Positions 5,741 to 6,891 of a stretch of DNA of 6,891 nt are shown here, piece after piece. The translations under genes were made by a program, and so were the position numbers. The stretch is taken from assembly GCA_946479905.1 (NCBI GenBank), contig CAMLIA010000207.1, positions 1-6,891 of the forward strand. The letters are read 5' to 3'. The number at the start of each line of letters is the position of its first letter. Within the stretch, counting starts at the first letter, position 1. This DNA comes from an uncultured Frankiales bacterium (lineage in GTDB: Bacteria; Actinomycetota; Actinomycetes; Mycobacteriales; SCTD01). The notes under the pieces are model-generated. The model did not search any database, was not told where the DNA came from, and worked only from the letters and a program-made list of their open reading frames with translations.

Positions 5741-6580
5741 TCAGGCGAGCGCGGCGATGGCCTCGGCGGTCTCGAGGACCCGCTGGGCGATGTCGCGGTG
5801 GAGGTTCTCGACCATCCGGCCGTCCACGGTGACGACCCCGCGGCCGGCGGCCTCGGCCTCGGCGAAGGCGTCGATGACCTTGCGGGCCTGCGCCACCTCC
5901 TCCTCGGTCGGCGCCCACGTCTCGTTGGCGCCCTCGACCTGGGCGGGGTGGATGAGGGTCTTGCCGTCGAAGCCCATCTCCTTGCCCTGCCGGCACTCGG
6001 CGAGGAACCCGTCGAGGTCCTTCACGTCGTTCCAGACGCCGTCGAGGATCGCCTTGCCCGCCTCGCGGGCACCGGCCAGCGCCACGGCCAGGTGCGGCAG
6101 CAGCGGCCCGCGGCCCGGGAGCATGGCGGCGCGCAGCTCCTTCACGAGGTCGTTGGTGCCCATGACGAGAGCGGAGACCTGCGGGAAGCCAGCGATCTCA
6201 CGGATGTTGAAGAGCGCGGCCGGGGTCTCGACCATGGCCCAGACAGGGGTGTCGCCGGTGACGGCGACGACCTGCTCGAGGTGCCGGGCGCCGGACACCT
6301 TCGGTACGACGACAGCGGCCGGTCGGGCTGCGGCGGCCGCTTCGAGATCGGCTGCGCCCCAAGGGGTGTCGAGCCCGTTGCACCGGATCGTGAGCGTCTT
6401 GCGGCCGTACTCGCCCGACGTGGCGGCCGCCACCGCGCTGGCGCGAGCGGCCTCCTTGGCGTCAGGGGCGACCGCGTCCTCGAGGTCGAAGATGATCGCG
6501 TCGGCAGGGAGCGTCTTGGCCTTCTCCAGGGCGCGCTCGTTGGACGACGGCATGTAGAGGACCGACCGGAGGACCGTCAC
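5741..6580 (-). CDS. CitE-like HpcH/HpaI-family CoA-ester lyase or malyl-CoA thioesterase
   Basis: This 279-residue protein has the TIM-barrel fold of the HpcH/HpaI aldolase / citrate lyase beta family, which cleaves or hydrolyses 3-hydroxyacyl-CoA esters such as malyl-CoA using Mg2+. The start [17 protein letters not shown] (5-21) and [12 protein letters not shown] (31-42) are family signatures. Arg66 (TIRCNG), Glu118 (AMVETPAAL) and Asp144 (GTNDL) fall where M. tuberculosis CitE has its substrate Arg and the two Mg2+ ligands. TLIHPAQVE (208-216) is the usual C-terminal motif. No citrate lyase alpha or gamma genes are seen, so citrate lyase itself is unlikely. The small size and the upstream lyase gene suggest a (3S)-malyl-CoA thioesterase (Mcl2-like), but lyase activity is possible. 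The GTG at 6580 overlaps the upstream stop as GTGA; the Shine-Dalgarno is weak, so coupling probably drives translation. Confidence 0.88.
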   Translation of the reverse strand: MTVLRSVLYMPSSNERALEKAKTLPADAIIFDLEDAVAPDAKEAARASAVAAATSGEYGRKTLTIRCNGLDTPWGAADLEAAAAARPAAVVVPKVSGARHLEQVVAVTGDTPVWAMVETPAALFNIREIAGFPQVSALVMGTNDLVKELRAAMLPGRGPLLPHLAVALAGAREAGKAILDGVWNDVKDLDGFLAECRQGKEMGFDGKTLIHPAQVEGANETWAPTEEEVAQARKVIDAFAEAEAAGRGVVTVDGRMVENLHRDIAQRVLETAEAIAALA

Positions 6581-6891
6581 AGGCCGTACGCCGCCTTCAG
6601 GTCGGCGTCGCGGGCCGCGAGCCGGGTGGCGAGGTCGAGCACGACCTTGCACTGCTTGAAGGTCGCGTCGTCCTGCATCTTGCCGTCGATCATGACGGCG
6701 CCGCGGCCGTCCTCGCCCATCTCCTCGACGACCCGCTTGGCCCACGCGACCTCGGCCGGTTCCGGGGAGAAGACCTTCTTCGCGATGTCGATCTGCACCG
6801 GGTGCAGGGACCAGGCGCCGACGCAGCCGAGCAGGTAGGCGTTGCGGAACTGGTCCTCGCAGGCGACGGTGTCCTTGATGTCGCCGAACGG
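6577..6891 (-). CDS. CoA-ester lyase (malyl-CoA lyase-like), N-terminal part beyond the right edge
   Basis: The frame is open from the window edge to the TGA at 6577-6579 and gives the last 104 residues of a protein of the same HpcH/HpaI superfamily as its neighbour. Visible pieces are PFGDIKD at the edge, then [20 protein letters not shown], which holds the family's HPxQ motif, and [13 protein letters not shown], the usual C-terminal lid segment. The protein ends in AYGL. GTG at 6796-6798 could be read as an internal start, but it encodes the Val inside HPVQ and is not a gene start. The GDIKD and long C-terminal region resemble malyl-CoA/beta-methylmalyl-CoA lyases (Mcl1) more than short CitE proteins. 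It is the first gene of a coupled pair with the downstream CitE-like gene. The exact substrate cannot be settled from the C-terminus alone. Confidence 0.85.
   Translation of the reverse strand, partial: PFGDIKDTVACEDQFRNAYLLGCVGAWSLHPVQIDIAKKVFSPEPAEVAWAKRVVEEMGEDGRGAVMIDGKMQDDATFKQCKVVLDLATRLAARDADLKAAYGL

Noticed and set aside
4743..6557. 604-codon open frame on the plus strand opposite mrp and the CitE-like gene
   Set aside because: It is antisense to two intact genes with complete catalytic motifs. Its translation is Arg/Gly/His/Asp-rich low complexity with no recognisable domain, as expected from stop-poor GC-rich DNA.

Overview
The window is very GC-rich, with strong G/C bias at codon third positions, frequent GTG starts and GTGA stop/start overlaps. 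It looks like a high-GC actinobacterial chromosome. The gene order (an O-methyltransferase divergent from sigE, then an anti-sigma gene, htrA, tatB and a convergent mrp) matches the Mycobacterium tuberculosis Rv1220c-sigE-rseA-htrA-tatB...mrp neighbourhood. The one clear addition is an rseB/mucB-like gene between rseA and htrA. The genus cannot be fixed from the sequence alone.

Layout. Positions 1-149 are non-coding and hold a 94-bp-period direct repeat cut by the left window edge. A class I SAM-dependent O-methyltransferase lies on the minus strand (157-780). A short divergent region (781-859) carries a near-ideal ECF promoter (GGAAC-N17-CGTT) reading into sigE, a possible leaderless -10 reading into the methyltransferase, and a small hairpin that buries the sigE Shine-Dalgarno sequence. 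The plus-strand operon follows: sigE (860-1408), rseA (1405-1875), rseB (1872-2900), htrA (2931-4115) and tatB (4140-4466). The first three genes are coupled by 4-nt GTGA overlaps and the last two follow after gaps of 30 and 24 nt. On the minus strand come mrp (4473-5609, convergent with tatB and only 6 nt from it), a 131-nt gap with a strong hairpin, a CitE-like CoA-ester lyase/thioesterase (5741-6580), and the C-terminal part of a second CoA-ester lyase (6577-6891) that runs off the right edge.

How the genes fit together. The plus-strand operon reads as a self-contained envelope-stress circuit: an autoregulated ECF sigma factor, a membrane-anchored zinc-binding anti-sigma factor, an exported RseB-type sensor/modulator, and a membrane-anchored one-PDZ HtrA protease of DegS-like layout. 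TatB, a subunit of the folded-protein export machine, is appended. Mrp is an iron-sulfur cluster carrier ATPase. The two lyase-family genes resemble the malyl-CoA lyase / malyl-CoA thioesterase pair of C2 or acetyl-CoA assimilation.

No tRNA, rRNA, CRISPR array, insertion sequence or phage gene was seen. Most of the window is a conserved actinobacterial locus. The parts that go beyond routine annotation are the inferred regulation of sigE (overlapping divergent promoters and a masked ribosome-binding site), the four-part RpoE/RseA/RseB/HtrA arrangement, a Tat-like motif in HtrA, and the repeat/hairpin array at the left edge.
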